Positions 35,646-47,368 of a stretch of 64,000 nucleotides of DNA are shown piece after piece. The first letter of the stretch is position 1. Every line of letters starts with the position of its first letter. A program made the position numbers and the translations under genes. The stretch is from contig CAXTAT010000028.1 in the NCBI GenBank assembly GCA_964242415.1, forward strand, positions 16,995 through 80,994, in the 5' to 3' direction. This stretch comes from DASWOJ01 sp964242415 (GTDB lineage Bacteria > Pseudomonadota > Alphaproteobacteria > Acetobacterales > Acetobacteraceae). The notes beneath the pieces are model-generated. The model searched no databases. It was given only the letters and a program-made list of their open reading frames with translations, and was not told the DNA's origin.

Positions 35646-36686
35646 CTAGAACTTTGCCGACAGCGCCAGGGAGCCGAAGTTGAACAGCCCGGCCTTCTGG
35701 CGCCGGAACTCCTCGGTCTGCCAGGTTTGCGTGTAGGTGAGGCGCACGCCGTAGGCCAGCACGGCCAGGCCGCCCTCGAACTCGCCCACGAAAGGCTCCT
35801 TGGCCACATGCGGGCCCAGGCTGCTGCGGAAGGTGGCACCGTCCAGGGTCACGTCGCGCGCGACCGCCTGGCCGTCTGCCCCGCCGAACACGTACCAGGC
35901 GAAGGGCCGCGTGGCGGTGTAGGCGTCCGTGCCGGTGATGCCGGGGCGGATGCGCGCGGCCCCGAAGTCGCTGCCCAGCCCCTGGCCCAGGCGCAGCAGG
36001 ACGCCGCCCTGGACGTAGTCCCGCACCGTGCCGACGCCAAGCGTGGCGGAGGGCAGCACGTCGGTCTCCAGGCCATACAGCCCGGCGGCGTTGAAGTGGT
36101 AGAGCGGGATCCGGTAGGTCTGCTCCGCATATAGCTCGATGGCCGGCTCGTCCTTGATCTGGTTGCGCCAGCCCAGGTTGGGGGTGTCGCCGATGATGTT
36201 GTGGAAGCCGTTCTGCACCTCCTTGCCCAGGGCGGAGGGTCCGACCACGCCGAGGCTGAGGCCGAGGTAGGTGCGGGCGTCGTCGGTGTCGTGGATCAGG
36301 CCGAGGTCGGCGTGCAGCCAGCCGGCGTAGGGGCGGTCGCCGGGGATGGGCTGCGCGGATTGGGTGTTGCGCGGGGTGAACAGGCTTTGGCTGAGGTCGA
36401 TGCTGATCCGCTGCACGCCGTCGCCCCAGATGGTCTGGCCGACGTCGGCCAGGAACCCCGGCAATTGGATCGTGCCGGAGGTGTAACCGAGACGCAGGCC
36501 GCTGGTGTAGTACTGGTCCGAGGTTCCCTTGAAGGTCGAGGCAGCGTCATTTTCGACTTGGAACGTGTAGATGCCCTGCGGGTCCTGCGGCGGTTGGGCG
36601 TTGGCCGGTGCTGCGCTGAACGTTCCGGCGGCGATGATCCCTGCAAGTCCGGCCGCCGCCGCGCCGTTGATGGTCTTGCCTTGCAT
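35646..36686 (-). CDS. lpxR: LpxR-like lipid A deacylase family outer-membrane protein
   Basis: 346 aa with a Sec signal (1-30, ending APANA|Q) and a barrel ending in the aromatic residue Phe (LALSAKF). Family features: E45-N46-D47 at the start of the mature barrel, DQYYTSGLRLGYTSG, PYAGWLHADLGL, VQNGFHNIIGD with the candidate catalytic His, LGWRNQIKDEP, and RIRPGITGTDAY. LpxR in Salmonella removes the 3'-acyloxyacyl chain of lipid A. Family assignment is firm (DUF2219), the exact reaction inferred. It is convergent with bpt. tRNA-Ser lies 108 bp upstream. Confidence 0.85.
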   Translation of the reverse strand: MQGKTINGAAAAGLAGIIAAGTFSAAPANAQPPQDPQGIYTFQVENDAASTFKGTSDQYYTSGLRLGYTSGTIQLPGFLADVGQTIWGDGVQRISIDLSQSLFTPRNTQSAQPIPGDRPYAGWLHADLGLIHDTDDARTYLGLSLGVVGPSALGKEVQNGFHNIIGDTPNLGWRNQIKDEPAIELYAEQTYRIPLYHFNAAGLYGLETDVLPSATLGVGTVRDYVQGGVLLRLGQGLGSDFGAARIRPGITGTDAYTATRPFAWYVFGGADGQAVARDVTLDGATFRSSLGPHVAKEPFVGEFEGGLAVLAYGVRLTYTQTWQTEEFRRQKAGLFNFGSLALSAKF

Positions 36687-36794
36687 GAGTTGCCCTAGTT
36701 ATCGTGACGATTCCGTGCATACCGGACCGCCGTGCCGCTTGGAACCCCCGGCGGCTTGCAGGAGGGCAAGCAGGCCGGGTATGAGGCAGGCGCT

Positions 36795-36881
36795 GGATGG
36801 GTGGCCGAGCGGTTTAAGGCAGCGGTCTTGAAAACCGCCGAGCGTGCAAGCGTTCCGTGGGTTCGAATCCCACCCCATCCG
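36795..36881 (+). tRNA. tRNA-Ser (TGA)
   Basis: 87 nt: acceptor GGATGGG/CCCATCC, D arm TGGCCGAGCGGTTTAAGGC, anticodon stem GGCGGT/ACCGCC with loop CTTGAAA (anticodon TGA), the long variable arm GAGCGTGCAAGCGTTC typical of class II tRNAs, T arm GTGGG TTCGAAT CCCAC, discriminator G. CCA is not encoded. A 50-bp fragment resembling its 3' half lies at 39001. Confidence 0.95.
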
Positions 36882-37159
36882 CAAATCTCCATGGTTTGCA
36901 AGGATTTAGGGATGGCTTCGAGGATTGCTGGGGGCGTTGTCCCTGGGCAAAGCCTGCGACCGTGATGTTGGCAGTGGTAGCGCGTTCCGCGAGCTGTCAA
37001 CGCTTCCTGTTCGATCTGGGGGGAATAGCACCCCGCTTCTGGGGCGCGGCCAGAGACGGCTGTCCTGTTTTGATTGCGGCTGGTTTGGCAGAGGCTTGAT
37101 GGGGGGCTGGGTCGAGTCTCCAGTCCCGATGCCGCCGGCCGCCCATCGTCCTTGACGCC
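36882..37159. other. Gene-free stretch after tRNA-Ser
   Basis: With the promoter and operator that follow, 331 bp separate tRNA-Ser from the TetR gene. No frame here has a credible start, codon bias and family motif. No integrase or transposase remnant is recognisable. Confidence 0.6.
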
Positions 37160-37188
37160 TTCACCGCCATGCGCGAGTTTGGTATAAC
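37160..37188 (+). promoter_or_regulatory. Candidate promoter of tetR-MFS operon
   Basis: TTCACC (37160-37165), 17-nt spacer, TATAAC (37183-37188): 4/6 and 5/6 matches to sigma-70-type boxes at ideal spacing, 24 nt before the GTG start of the TetR gene. The -10 box lies inside the operator palindrome. Confidence 0.6.
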
Positions 37189-37200
37189 GATCGTTATACC
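37181..37200. promoter_or_regulatory. Perfect 20-bp palindromic operator for the TetR-family repressor
   Basis: GGTATAACGATCGTTATACC is fully self-complementary and unusually A/T-rich for this window. It ends 12 nt before the TetR start codon and covers the -10 box, the expected geometry for autorepression. Size and symmetry fit a TetR dimer site. Confidence 0.8.
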
Positions 37201-37212
37201 TACGAGGCGAAT

Positions 37213-37773
37213 GTGTCGAAGGCTGAGCAGATCCTCGAAGCGGCTGAGGCCGTTCTCTACCGCGAGGGGTTCCACGCCACCGGCATGGACCGGCTGATCG
37301 AGGCCGCTGGCGTCTCCCCGCGCACGCTGTATCGCCAGTTCCGCTCCAAGGACGACCTGGTCCGCGCCGTCCTTGCGCGTCGTGAGGCCCGCTACTTCGA
37401 ACGCTTCGAGGGCGACCTTGCCCGCCACGCGGCCGAGCATGGCGACCCGTTGCTTGCCTGCTTCGACGCGCTTGCGGACTGGCTGGCGTCCGGGGGTGAC
37501 CGGGGGTGCATGTTCCTTAAGGCGCTCGGCGAGTATGGCACGCATGGGCCGGCCATCGCCGGGCTTGCCGCGGATCATAAGCGGCGTGTGCTGCGTGACC
37601 TCCGCCGCCGGGTCGAGGCGGCCAGGCTTGATCCCAACGGCGGCCTGCCGGAGCGGCTGATGCTGCTGATGGAGGGCGCGACTGCGCTCGCCCCGATCCT
37701 TGGCGCCCGCGCGGCGGCGGGCCAAGCGCGGGCTGCGGCGGCGGCGCTGCTGTCGGCTGCCCAGGGCGCGTGA
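37213..37773 (+). CDS. TetR/AcrR-family regulator
   Basis: 186 aa. The N-terminal HTH (about 5-50: AEQILEAAEAVLYREGFHATGMDRLIEAAGVSPRTLYRQFRSKDDLV) is a strong TetR match. The all-helical C-terminal ligand domain has a Cys at GGDRGCMFLKAL and a TetR_C-like LPERLMLLMEGAT. Start is GTG 37213, just downstream of a perfect palindrome. Its stop overlaps the start of the MFS gene, so it probably represses both itself and the transporter. The inducer is unknown. Confidence 0.9.
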   Translation: MSKAEQILEAAEAVLYREGFHATGMDRLIEAAGVSPRTLYRQFRSKDDLVRAVLARREARYFERFEGDLARHAAEHGDPLLACFDALADWLASGGDRGCMFLKALGEYGTHGPAIAGLAADHKRRVLRDLRRRVEAARLDPNGGLPERLMLLMEGATALAPILGARAAAGQARAAAAALLSAAQGA

Positions 37774-38957
37774 TGGGCCCGGCGCTGAGGCTCGTGCCGC
37801 CCGCTTTGGCCCTGACTGGCGTCACGTACGGTCTTGCGCGCTATGCCTTCGGCCTGTTCCTCCCGGCGATCAGGGGGGATGTGGCGCTTACCCCTGCCCT
37901 CTCCGGCCTGATCGGTGCGGGGTCGTATGCCGGCTACTGCATCGCGGTCGTTGTTTCGACCTTGCTGGCGGAGCGGCTGGGATCACGCGGCACGGCTGCC
38001 CTCGCTGGGTCGGTCGCAGCCATCGGGATGGCGGCCGTCGCGTTCGCGTCGTCCCCCGTCATGCTCGCGGCTGCGGTACTGTTCGCCGGGCTTGGAGGCG
38101 GCCTTGCGTCGCCGCCGCTGGCGGAGGCGGTGGCGGCGCGGATCGCCGCCACGGGTCGGGACCGCGCCAATGCGCTGATCAGTAGCGGCACCAGCGCCGG
38201 CGTGGCGCTGTCCGGGCCGATCGCCCTTGTCTCCGCCGGGGCGTGGCGCGGCGCGTACCTGCTGTTCGCGGCGGTCGCGGCCTGCGTCACCTTGTGGATT
38301 TGGCTGGCGCTGCCGCCGCGCGCGCCGGCGAGGGGAAATGCCGGGCTGGGCGCCACCGCCCGGGTGCTGCGGCGGGCGGCGGCACGGCCGCTGGCGCTCG
38401 CCGCGTTCGGCGCGGGCGTTTCGAGCGCGATCTACTGGACCTTTGCTGGCGAGGCGGCGGTCGCAGCCGGCGGACTGCCCGCGTCTGTCGCGAGCGCGGT
38501 TTGGGTGGTGGTCGGCCTTAGTGGCTTCGCGGGCGGCATGGCCGGCGACCTCGTGGGGCGGTACGGTGCGGGTGCCGTCCACCGCGCGTCGCTCGTGGCA
38601 CTGGCGGCGGCCGTCGCGGGCACCGGCTTTTGGCCGGGCGTGGCGGTGGTCGTCTATGCCGGTGCTGCCCTGTTCGGCGCGTCATACATGATGCTGGCCG
38701 CGGTGTACCTCGTGTGGGGCGTGGGGGCGTTCGCCGACCGTCCGGCGGTTGGGCTCGGGCTGCCGTTCCTGGCCATCGCGCTGGGGCAGGCCGTTGGCGC
38801 GTCCGTTGCCGGCGTGGCCCTTGGGATGCTCGGCTATGGGGTAAGCTTCGCCCTGTTCGCCGGTGTCGCGCTGGCGAGCGGGCTGATCCGGCCGATGAAG
38901 CCCGGCGGACCCTGCGATAGCCGACACGCTGCCGGGTTACGGTCATGGGTGAGTTAG
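37773..38957 (+). CDS. MFS transporter, YbfB/YjiJ type
   Basis: About 394 aa with roughly 12 hydrophobic segments. The N-terminus (LALTGVTYGLARYAFGLFLPAIRGDVAL...GLIGAGSYAGYCI) matches the YbfB/YjiJ subgroup of major facilitator proteins, thought to be exporters. ATG 37773 shares a base with the TetR stop; a GTG at 37770 is equally possible. The pairing with a TetR gene suggests inducible efflux of a small molecule. The C-terminal ~15 residues run into sequence near the tRNA fragment. Confidence 0.85.
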   Translation: MGPALRLVPPALALTGVTYGLARYAFGLFLPAIRGDVALTPALSGLIGAGSYAGYCIAVVVSTLLAERLGSRGTAALAGSVAAIGMAAVAFASSPVMLAAAVLFAGLGGGLASPPLAEAVAARIAATGRDRANALISSGTSAGVALSGPIALVSAGAWRGAYLLFAAVAACVTLWIWLALPPRAPARGNAGLGATARVLRRAAARPLALAAFGAGVSSAIYWTFAGEAAVAAGGLPASVASAVWVVVGLSGFAGGMAGDLVGRYGAGAVHRASLVALAAAVAGTGFWPGVAVVVYAGAALFGASYMMLAAVYLVWGVGAFADRPAVGLGLPFLAIALGQAVGASVAGVALGMLGYGVSFALFAGVALASGLIRPMKPGGPCDSRHAAGLRSWVS

Positions 38958-39000
38958 CGGGCGGTTTGGGAGAGGGTCCTCGCCGGCCGGCCCATGCTCA

Positions 39001-39050
39001 CTTGAAGACCGCCAAGTGTTCCGTAGGTTCGAATCCCACTGCATGCGCCA
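39001..39050 (+). pseudogene. tRNA 3'-half fragment, possible attachment-site remnant
   Basis: CTTGAAGACCGCC at 39001 and TTCCGTAGGTTCGAATCCCAC about 5 nt later match the anticodon loop and 3' arm, and the T arm, of tRNA-Ser at 36827-36881. The variable arm is deleted and the end reads GCGCCA with an encoded CCA. The 5' half is missing. It has the form left when an element integrates at a tRNA 3' end. Sequence between it and tRNA-Ser is about 2.1 kb with a TetR-MFS pair. Confidence 0.7.
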
Positions 39051-39127
39051 TCAAGCTGCCATGATTTTTCCTGGTGATTTGGGGGAAAGGGGATGACGCG
39101 CCGCGCGCCCGTGCATAGAGTCCCAAT

Positions 39128-39796
39128 GTGAACGTTCTCGCCCCCGCCAAGGCACGGTTGCAGATCGAGGTGGTACACGACCTAGTGTGCCCCTGGTGCT
39201 ACCTCGGCGTGCGCCGGCTGTTCCGCACCATGCGCCGCCGGCCGGACCTGCTGTTCGACCTGGTTTGGCGGCCGTTCCTGCTGAACCCGGACATGCCGCG
39301 GTCGGGCATGTCGCGCGCCGACTACGTGATCCGCAAGTTTGGCGGGGAGGAGCGGGCGCGGCGGCTGTATACCTCCATCACCGAGATTGGCGGGGCGGAG
39401 GGCCTGCAGTTCCGCTTCGACCGCATTCGCCGCACCCCCAGCAGCGTGGACGCCCACCGCCTGGTGCGCTGGGCGTCGCGGTATGGCCGCGGGCGCGAGG
39501 TGGTGGAGGCGCTGTTCGCCGCGCACTTCTCCGACGGCCACGACATCGGCGACTTCGCGGTGCTGCGCGCCATCGGCCTGTCGTGCGGATTGGAGCCGGT
39601 GGGGCTGGCCAACTTCCTGCGCGGGGACGAGGACGTGGACACCGTGCATGCCGACAACCTGCGGGCGCACCGGCTGGGCATCAACGGCGTGCCGTGCTTC
39701 GTGGTGGCCGGGCAGCACGCCATTGCCGGGGCACAGGAGCCGGAGGTGATCGAGCGGCTGCTCGATGTGGCGGCGGTGGACGCCATGCCGGTTTGA
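39128..39796 (+). CDS. DsbA-family (FrnE-like) oxidoreductase
   Basis: 222 aa thioredoxin-fold protein of the FrnE/2-hydroxychromene-2-carboxylate isomerase group. Redox motif C21-P-W-C24 in HDLVCPWCYLGVRRL, then WRPFLLNPDMP and the late cis-Pro loop NGVPCFVVAG. No signal peptide is visible, so it is cytoplasmic, as usual for FrnE. Start is GTG 39128, which overlaps an out-of-frame ATG. A paralogue is encoded at 62590-63285. Substrate unknown. Confidence 0.87.
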   Translation: MNVLAPAKARLQIEVVHDLVCPWCYLGVRRLFRTMRRRPDLLFDLVWRPFLLNPDMPRSGMSRADYVIRKFGGEERARRLYTSITEIGGAEGLQFRFDRIRRTPSSVDAHRLVRWASRYGRGREVVEALFAAHFSDGHDIGDFAVLRAIGLSCGLEPVGLANFLRGDEDVDTVHADNLRAHRLGINGVPCFVVAGQHAIAGAQEPEVIERLLDVAAVDAMPV

Positions 39797-39895
39797 CGCT
39801 GGCGTGGTGCCTGGCCGTCGCGGCCTCGCAGGGTTGTGATCGTGCCAGGCGGCGCCGACTTCGCCAGGATGCGCGGCGCAAGCTCTGAGGCATCC

Positions 39896-41380
39896 ATGCA
39901 CGTGACGTTACGCACCGCCCTCCTGGCCACGCTGGCCTGCATCCCGGTTGCCAGCCGGGCCGCGAATGTCACGCCGGCGCAGGCCCAGGCGCTGGAGGAC
40001 CAGGTGCGAAGCTACTACGCGGCGCTGGTCGGCCCGGATGTGACGGTCAAGCGCTCGCCGGTCCGCATCATTCCCGAGGGCGACCACTTCAGCCTGTCGC
40101 TGCCGCTGGACGGCAGCAGCGCAACGGGACCTGCCGTGCTCGGCGAGGCCCGGCCGCTTGACGGGGGACGCTGGGCGCTGGACCACCTGCATGTCACATC
40201 CCCGGCGACGTTTGCCGGGATGATGAAGCCGGCGCAGGACGCATCCCCGGATGATCCGCGGCCCGGCAAGCCGGCCGCAAACGTCCCGGTCACCTACACC
40301 CTGAGCTATGCCGGGCAGGATGGCAGCGGAACCTGGGACCCGACCTACGCGACGCCCTCGGTGATCAACAGCAACTCGCGCGGCTTCCGGCTGGAGGCGT
40401 CCGGCCCGGCCATCCAGCAGACGAGCACACTGGACCGCTCCGTCGGCATGGTCACCCTGCGCCCGACCGGCGGGGGGCAGGTGGACCTTGTTTTGGATGC
40501 CTCCGGTGATGGCTACACGCTGGTGAACGAGACACCGGGCGCGCCGGCTGTCTTGGCGCAGGCGCAGGCGGTGCACATCTCCGGCGAGGTGACCGGCATC
40601 GCCCGCGACCATGCGGCGGCGATGATCCCGGCGCTTGTTCGCGTCGGCAAGCTGCAGCAGGCGGGGCAGGCCGGCGCCGGCAGGACCGGGACGGACAACG
40701 CGGCCATCGATGCGCTGATCCAGGCAATGCAGGGCTTTGCCTCCGCGATGACGCTGACGGAGACGCTCGATGGCCTGCATGTGCAAAGCGGCGAGGTGAA
40801 CGGGACGTTCGCCCAGGTGCGGCTTGGGGTGGATGCCCAGGCGGATGCCGGCTTCCTGACCGGGCACATGGACCTGGCGTTGGATGGGCTGACGCTGGCC
40901 GGGCTGCCGCTGGGGCCGCTGCAGACCCTGTTGCCGCAGCGGATCGCGCTGCGCCCGGTGGTGTCCCATGCGTCCACCAAGGATCTGCTGCAGCTGCTGC
41001 GGATGGCGATGGAGAACCCGCAGGGAGGCCCGCCGCAGCAGGAGATCGACGCCCTGTTCAGCCATGGCGGGCTGAAAGCCGGGTTGGAGAGCTTTGCCTT
41101 CGACATCGGCGGGGCGGCGTTCGCGGGAACGGCGAGCATCGATGTCGCCAGCCCGCAGCAGGCGTCGGGCGCCGGGCAGGTCACGGTGACCGGCTGGGAC
41201 GTGCTGTTCACCACGGTCCAGAACACGCCGGAACTGGCGCAGGGCATCCCGCTGATGGTGTTCGCCAAGGGCATGGCCAAGCCGGTCGGCGACCGCCTGG
41301 TTTGGGACCTGGCGTTCCGCGACAACAAGCTGCTGGTGAACGGGACCGACCTGTCCGGGCTGACCGGCCGGGGGCAGTAG
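39896..41380 (+). CDS. Exported protein of unknown function (possible DUF2125/DUF945 type)
   Basis: 494 aa with a clear Sec signal (1-23: LRTALLATLACIPVASRAA). The mature part is rich in beta-strand-like alternation and has no catalytic motif I recognise. The C-terminal third (GLSLDGL-type: DLALDGLTLAGLPLGPLQTLLPQRIALRPVVSH...LAFRDNKLLVNGTDLS) resembles alphaproteobacterial DUF2125/DUF945 envelope proteins, but I am not sure. ATG 39896 was chosen as it begins the signal sequence; the frame is open to 39836. Convergent with mfd, 4 bp apart. Confidence 0.7.
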   Translation: MHVTLRTALLATLACIPVASRAANVTPAQAQALEDQVRSYYAALVGPDVTVKRSPVRIIPEGDHFSLSLPLDGSSATGPAVLGEARPLDGGRWALDHLHVTSPATFAGMMKPAQDASPDDPRPGKPAANVPVTYTLSYAGQDGSGTWDPTYATPSVINSNSRGFRLEASGPAIQQTSTLDRSVGMVTLRPTGGGQVDLVLDASGDGYTLVNETPGAPAVLAQAQAVHISGEVTGIARDHAAAMIPALVRVGKLQQAGQAGAGRTGTDNAAIDALIQAMQGFASAMTLTETLDGLHVQSGEVNGTFAQVRLGVDAQADAGFLTGHMDLALDGLTLAGLPLGPLQTLLPQRIALRPVVSHASTKDLLQLLRMAMENPQGGPPQQEIDALFSHGGLKAGLESFAFDIGGAAFAGTASIDVASPQQASGAGQVTVTGWDVLFTTVQNTPELAQGIPLMVFAKGMAKPVGDRLVWDLAFRDNKLLVNGTDLSGLTGRGQ

Positions 41381-41384
41381 CGGC

Positions 41385-44818
<3,434 letters not shown>

Positions 44819-44822
<4 letters not shown>

Positions 44823-45097
44823 GGCTTCGGCCCCCCTGGCTGGCCCTCGCCGTCCTCGGCGGCCCGGCGGATGGCGCGCAGCATCGGGGTGTCCACGTCG
44901 GCCGGGATCGGCTGGCGGCCGGTCAGCCAGTCGGCGAGCATGGCGTCGGGCAGCTCCATCACCTCCTCCAGGGCATCGAGGTCGGATTCGGTGAAGGCGC
45001 GCAGGCGGGCGCGGACGAAGTTGCCGATCAGGATGTCGTTCTCGTAGGTGCCGCGGTGGGTGGCGCGGAACAGGATGCGGCGGCGCCGGTTGTCCAT
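44819..45097 (-). CDS. sdhE: Succinate dehydrogenase assembly factor SdhE
   Basis: Small protein (92 aa) required for FAD attachment to SdhA. The family begins NRRRRILFRATHRGTYENDILIGNFV, with the functional RGxxE motif (R15-G16-T17-Y18-E19), followed by LDALEEVMELPDAMLADWLTGRQPIP. ATG 45097 gives the usual length. In-frame GTGs at 45148 and 45166 would add 17-23 acidic residues and cannot be excluded. It precedes mfd with a 4-bp overlap and is divergent from recG across about 108 bp, an arrangement conserved in alphaproteobacteria. Confidence 0.9.
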
Positions 45098-45205
45098 AGG
45101 GGTGTCGGCGGAGTCGTCGGCGGGGTCGGGCGTCTCGGTTGCTTGCACTCTTGGGTCCCTTGGCACGCGCTGTCATATAGCGGTGGCACCCTTCACTGTC
45201 AGCCC

Positions 45206-47257
45206 GTGGCCGAATCGCTCCTCCCCCTTCTTGCGCCTATCAGCAGCCTGCGCGGCGTTGAGCCCAAGGCCGCCAAGCTGATCGAGAAGGTCGCGGGGGG
45301 CGGGCGGGTGCTCGATCTGCTGTTCCACATGCCGGAGTCCTACATGGACCGGCGGGACCGGCCGGCGGTCCGCGATGCCGTGCCGGGCACGGTGGCGACG
45401 CTGGCGGTGGAGGTAGTGCGGCTCGACTCGCCCGATAATGCGCGGCAGCCGTGGCGGATCACATGCGGCGACGGGACCGGGTTCATGGAGTTGGTGTACT
45501 TCGGCCGCCCGCCGCCGCGCGCCATCCAGCCCGGGGCGCGGCTGGTGGTGTCGGGCAAGCTGGAGTCGTTCGGCGACCGGCTGACCATGCCGAAGCCGGA
45601 TCATGTGATCCCGGCGGCGCATGCCTTCATGGTGCCGGGGATCGAGCCGGTGTGGCCGATGACCGCCGGGCTGTTCCCAGGCCAGGTGCGGACCGCCATG
45701 CGGCACGCGCTGGAGCGGGTGGCGGAGTTGCCGGAGTGGCATGACGCCTCGTTGATGCGGCGCGAGGGCTGGCCGGGCTTCCGCGACGCGCTGCGCGCGG
45801 TGCAGGCGCCCGAGGCCCTGCCGGCGGACCTGGCCCGCCGCCGCCTGGCGTATGACGAGCTGCTGGCGCATCAGGTTGCGATGGCCTGGATGCGGCAGTT
45901 GGAGCGGGTGCGCCCCGGGCGTGCGCTGGTGGGCGATGGCCGCCTGCGGCGGCAGACGCTGGAGCGGTTTGGCTTCGTGCCCACCCGGTCCCAGGTGCAG
46001 GCGCTGGCGGAGATCGACGCCGACCTGGCCGCGCCCCGGCGCATGTTGCGGCTGCTGCAAGGCGATGTGGGGTCCGGCAAGACGCTGGTTGCCCTGCTGG
46101 CCATGCTGCGGGCGGTCGAGGCGGGCGGCCAGGCGGCGCTGATGGCGCCGACGGAGGTGCTGGCCAAGCAGCATTACCGCACGCTGTCCCGGCTGTCGCC
46201 GGCGCCGGTGGAGCTGCTGACCGGCTCGGTGAAGGGCATCGCGCGGCGCAACGCGCTGATCGGGATTGCCAATGGCCGGGTCAAGCTGGTGGTGGGCACC
46301 CACGCGCTGTTCCAGGACGCGGTGCAGTATCATGACCTGGCGCTGGCGGTGATCGACGAGCAGCACCGGTTCGGCGTCGATCAGCGGCTGCTGCTGGGGG
46401 GCAAGGGCGAGCGGACCGACATCCTGGTGATGACTGCGACGCCTATTCCACGGACGCTGCTGCTGACGCAGTGGGGGCGCATGGAGGTCAGCCGGTTGAC
46501 CGAGAAGCCGGCGGGGCGGCAGCCGATCCGCACGTCGGTGCATTCGCTGGCCACGCTGCCGGAGGTGACGGAGGGGATTGGCCGGGCGCTGGGGCGGGGG
46601 GAACGGGCGTACTGGGTGTGCCCGATGGTGTCCGAAAGCGAGTTGACCGACCTGGCAGCGGCGGAGGCGCGGTTTGCTGACCTGCACGCCCGGTTCGGCG
46701 ACGTGGTTGGCCTGGCGCATGGCCAGCAGGAGCCGGGTACGCGCGATGCTGCGCTGGCGGCGTTTGCGGCGGGTACCACGCGGCTGCTGGTGGCGACGAC
46801 CGTTGTGGAGGTCGGCGTGGACGTGCCGGAGGCCAGCATCATGCTGATCGAGCACGCCGAGCGGTTCGGCCTGGCGCAACTGCACCAGTTGCGCGGGCGG
46901 GTGGGCCGGGGGGCGGCGCAGAGCTACTGCCTGCTGCTGCACGACGACGGGCTGACCGACACCATGCGGCGGCGGCTGACGCTGCTGAAGGACACCGAGG
47001 ACGGGTTCCTGATCGCCGACGAGGATTTCCGCATCCGCGGCGGTGGCGACCTGCTGGGCAAGCGGCAGTCGGGGTTGCCGGGGTTCAAGCTGGCCGATCC
47101 GGTGCAGCACGAGGGGCTGCTGCACATGGCGAGCCGGGATGCGGCGCTGCTGCTGGACCGCGATCCGCGGCTGCAGTCGGAGCGGGGGGAGGCGGTGCGG
47201 ACGCTGCTGCGGATGTTCGGGCGGGGGCCGGCGCTGCGGACGCTGGCGGCGGGATAG
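45206..47257 (+). CDS. recG: ATP-dependent DNA helicase RecG
   Basis: Branch-migrating helicase that rescues stalled forks. 683 aa from GTG 45206. Wedge/OB domain (about 55-150), Walker A GDVGSGKT at 286-293, DEQHRFGVDQR (motif II), TATPIPRTL (III), and VATTVVEVGVDVPEA and QLRGRVGRG (V, VI), with the C-terminal wedge LADPVQHEGLL. It is about 15-20 residues shorter than E. coli RecG, normal for the group. The frame is open 200 codons upstream across sdhE and mfd, but no start there matches RecG. Confidence 0.95.
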   Translation: MAESLLPLLAPISSLRGVEPKAAKLIEKVAGGGRVLDLLFHMPESYMDRRDRPAVRDAVPGTVATLAVEVVRLDSPDNARQPWRITCGDGTGFMELVYFGRPPPRAIQPGARLVVSGKLESFGDRLTMPKPDHVIPAAHAFMVPGIEPVWPMTAGLFPGQVRTAMRHALERVAELPEWHDASLMRREGWPGFRDALRAVQAPEALPADLARRRLAYDELLAHQVAMAWMRQLERVRPGRALVGDGRLRRQTLERFGFVPTRSQVQALAEIDADLAAPRRMLRLLQGDVGSGKTLVALLAMLRAVEAGGQAALMAPTEVLAKQHYRTLSRLSPAPVELLTGSVKGIARRNALIGIANGRVKLVVGTHALFQDAVQYHDLALAVIDEQHRFGVDQRLLLGGKGERTDILVMTATPIPRTLLLTQWGRMEVSRLTEKPAGRQPIRTSVHSLATLPEVTEGIGRALGRGERAYWVCPMVSESELTDLAAAEARFADLHARFGDVVGLAHGQQEPGTRDAALAAFAAGTTRLLVATTVVEVGVDVPEASIMLIEHAERFGLAQLHQLRGRVGRGAAQSYCLLLHDDGLTDTMRRRLTLLKDTEDGFLIADEDFRIRGGGDLLGKRQSGLPGFKLADPVQHEGLLHMASRDAALLLDRDPRLQSERGEAVRTLLRMFGRGPALRTLAAG

Positions 47258-47368
47258 GGTGCGGGTGGCCCCAGCCGGTTGAGTCTCGGTGCCTTGCGGT
47301 TATGGTTGGAGGGCCAACGGCGTGGCGGCTGCTGGTCGAGGAACGCCGCACAAGATAAGGATAAGGCC

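Noticed and set aside
36882..37212. Transposase or integrase remnant next to tRNA-Ser
   Set aside because: Short open frames exist in several phases, but none matches an integrase or transposase motif. I could not support a mobile-element gene.
45173..47125. 650-codon minus-strand frame opposite recG
   Set aside because: Shadow of RecG; no start context and very high His/Gln/Arg content.
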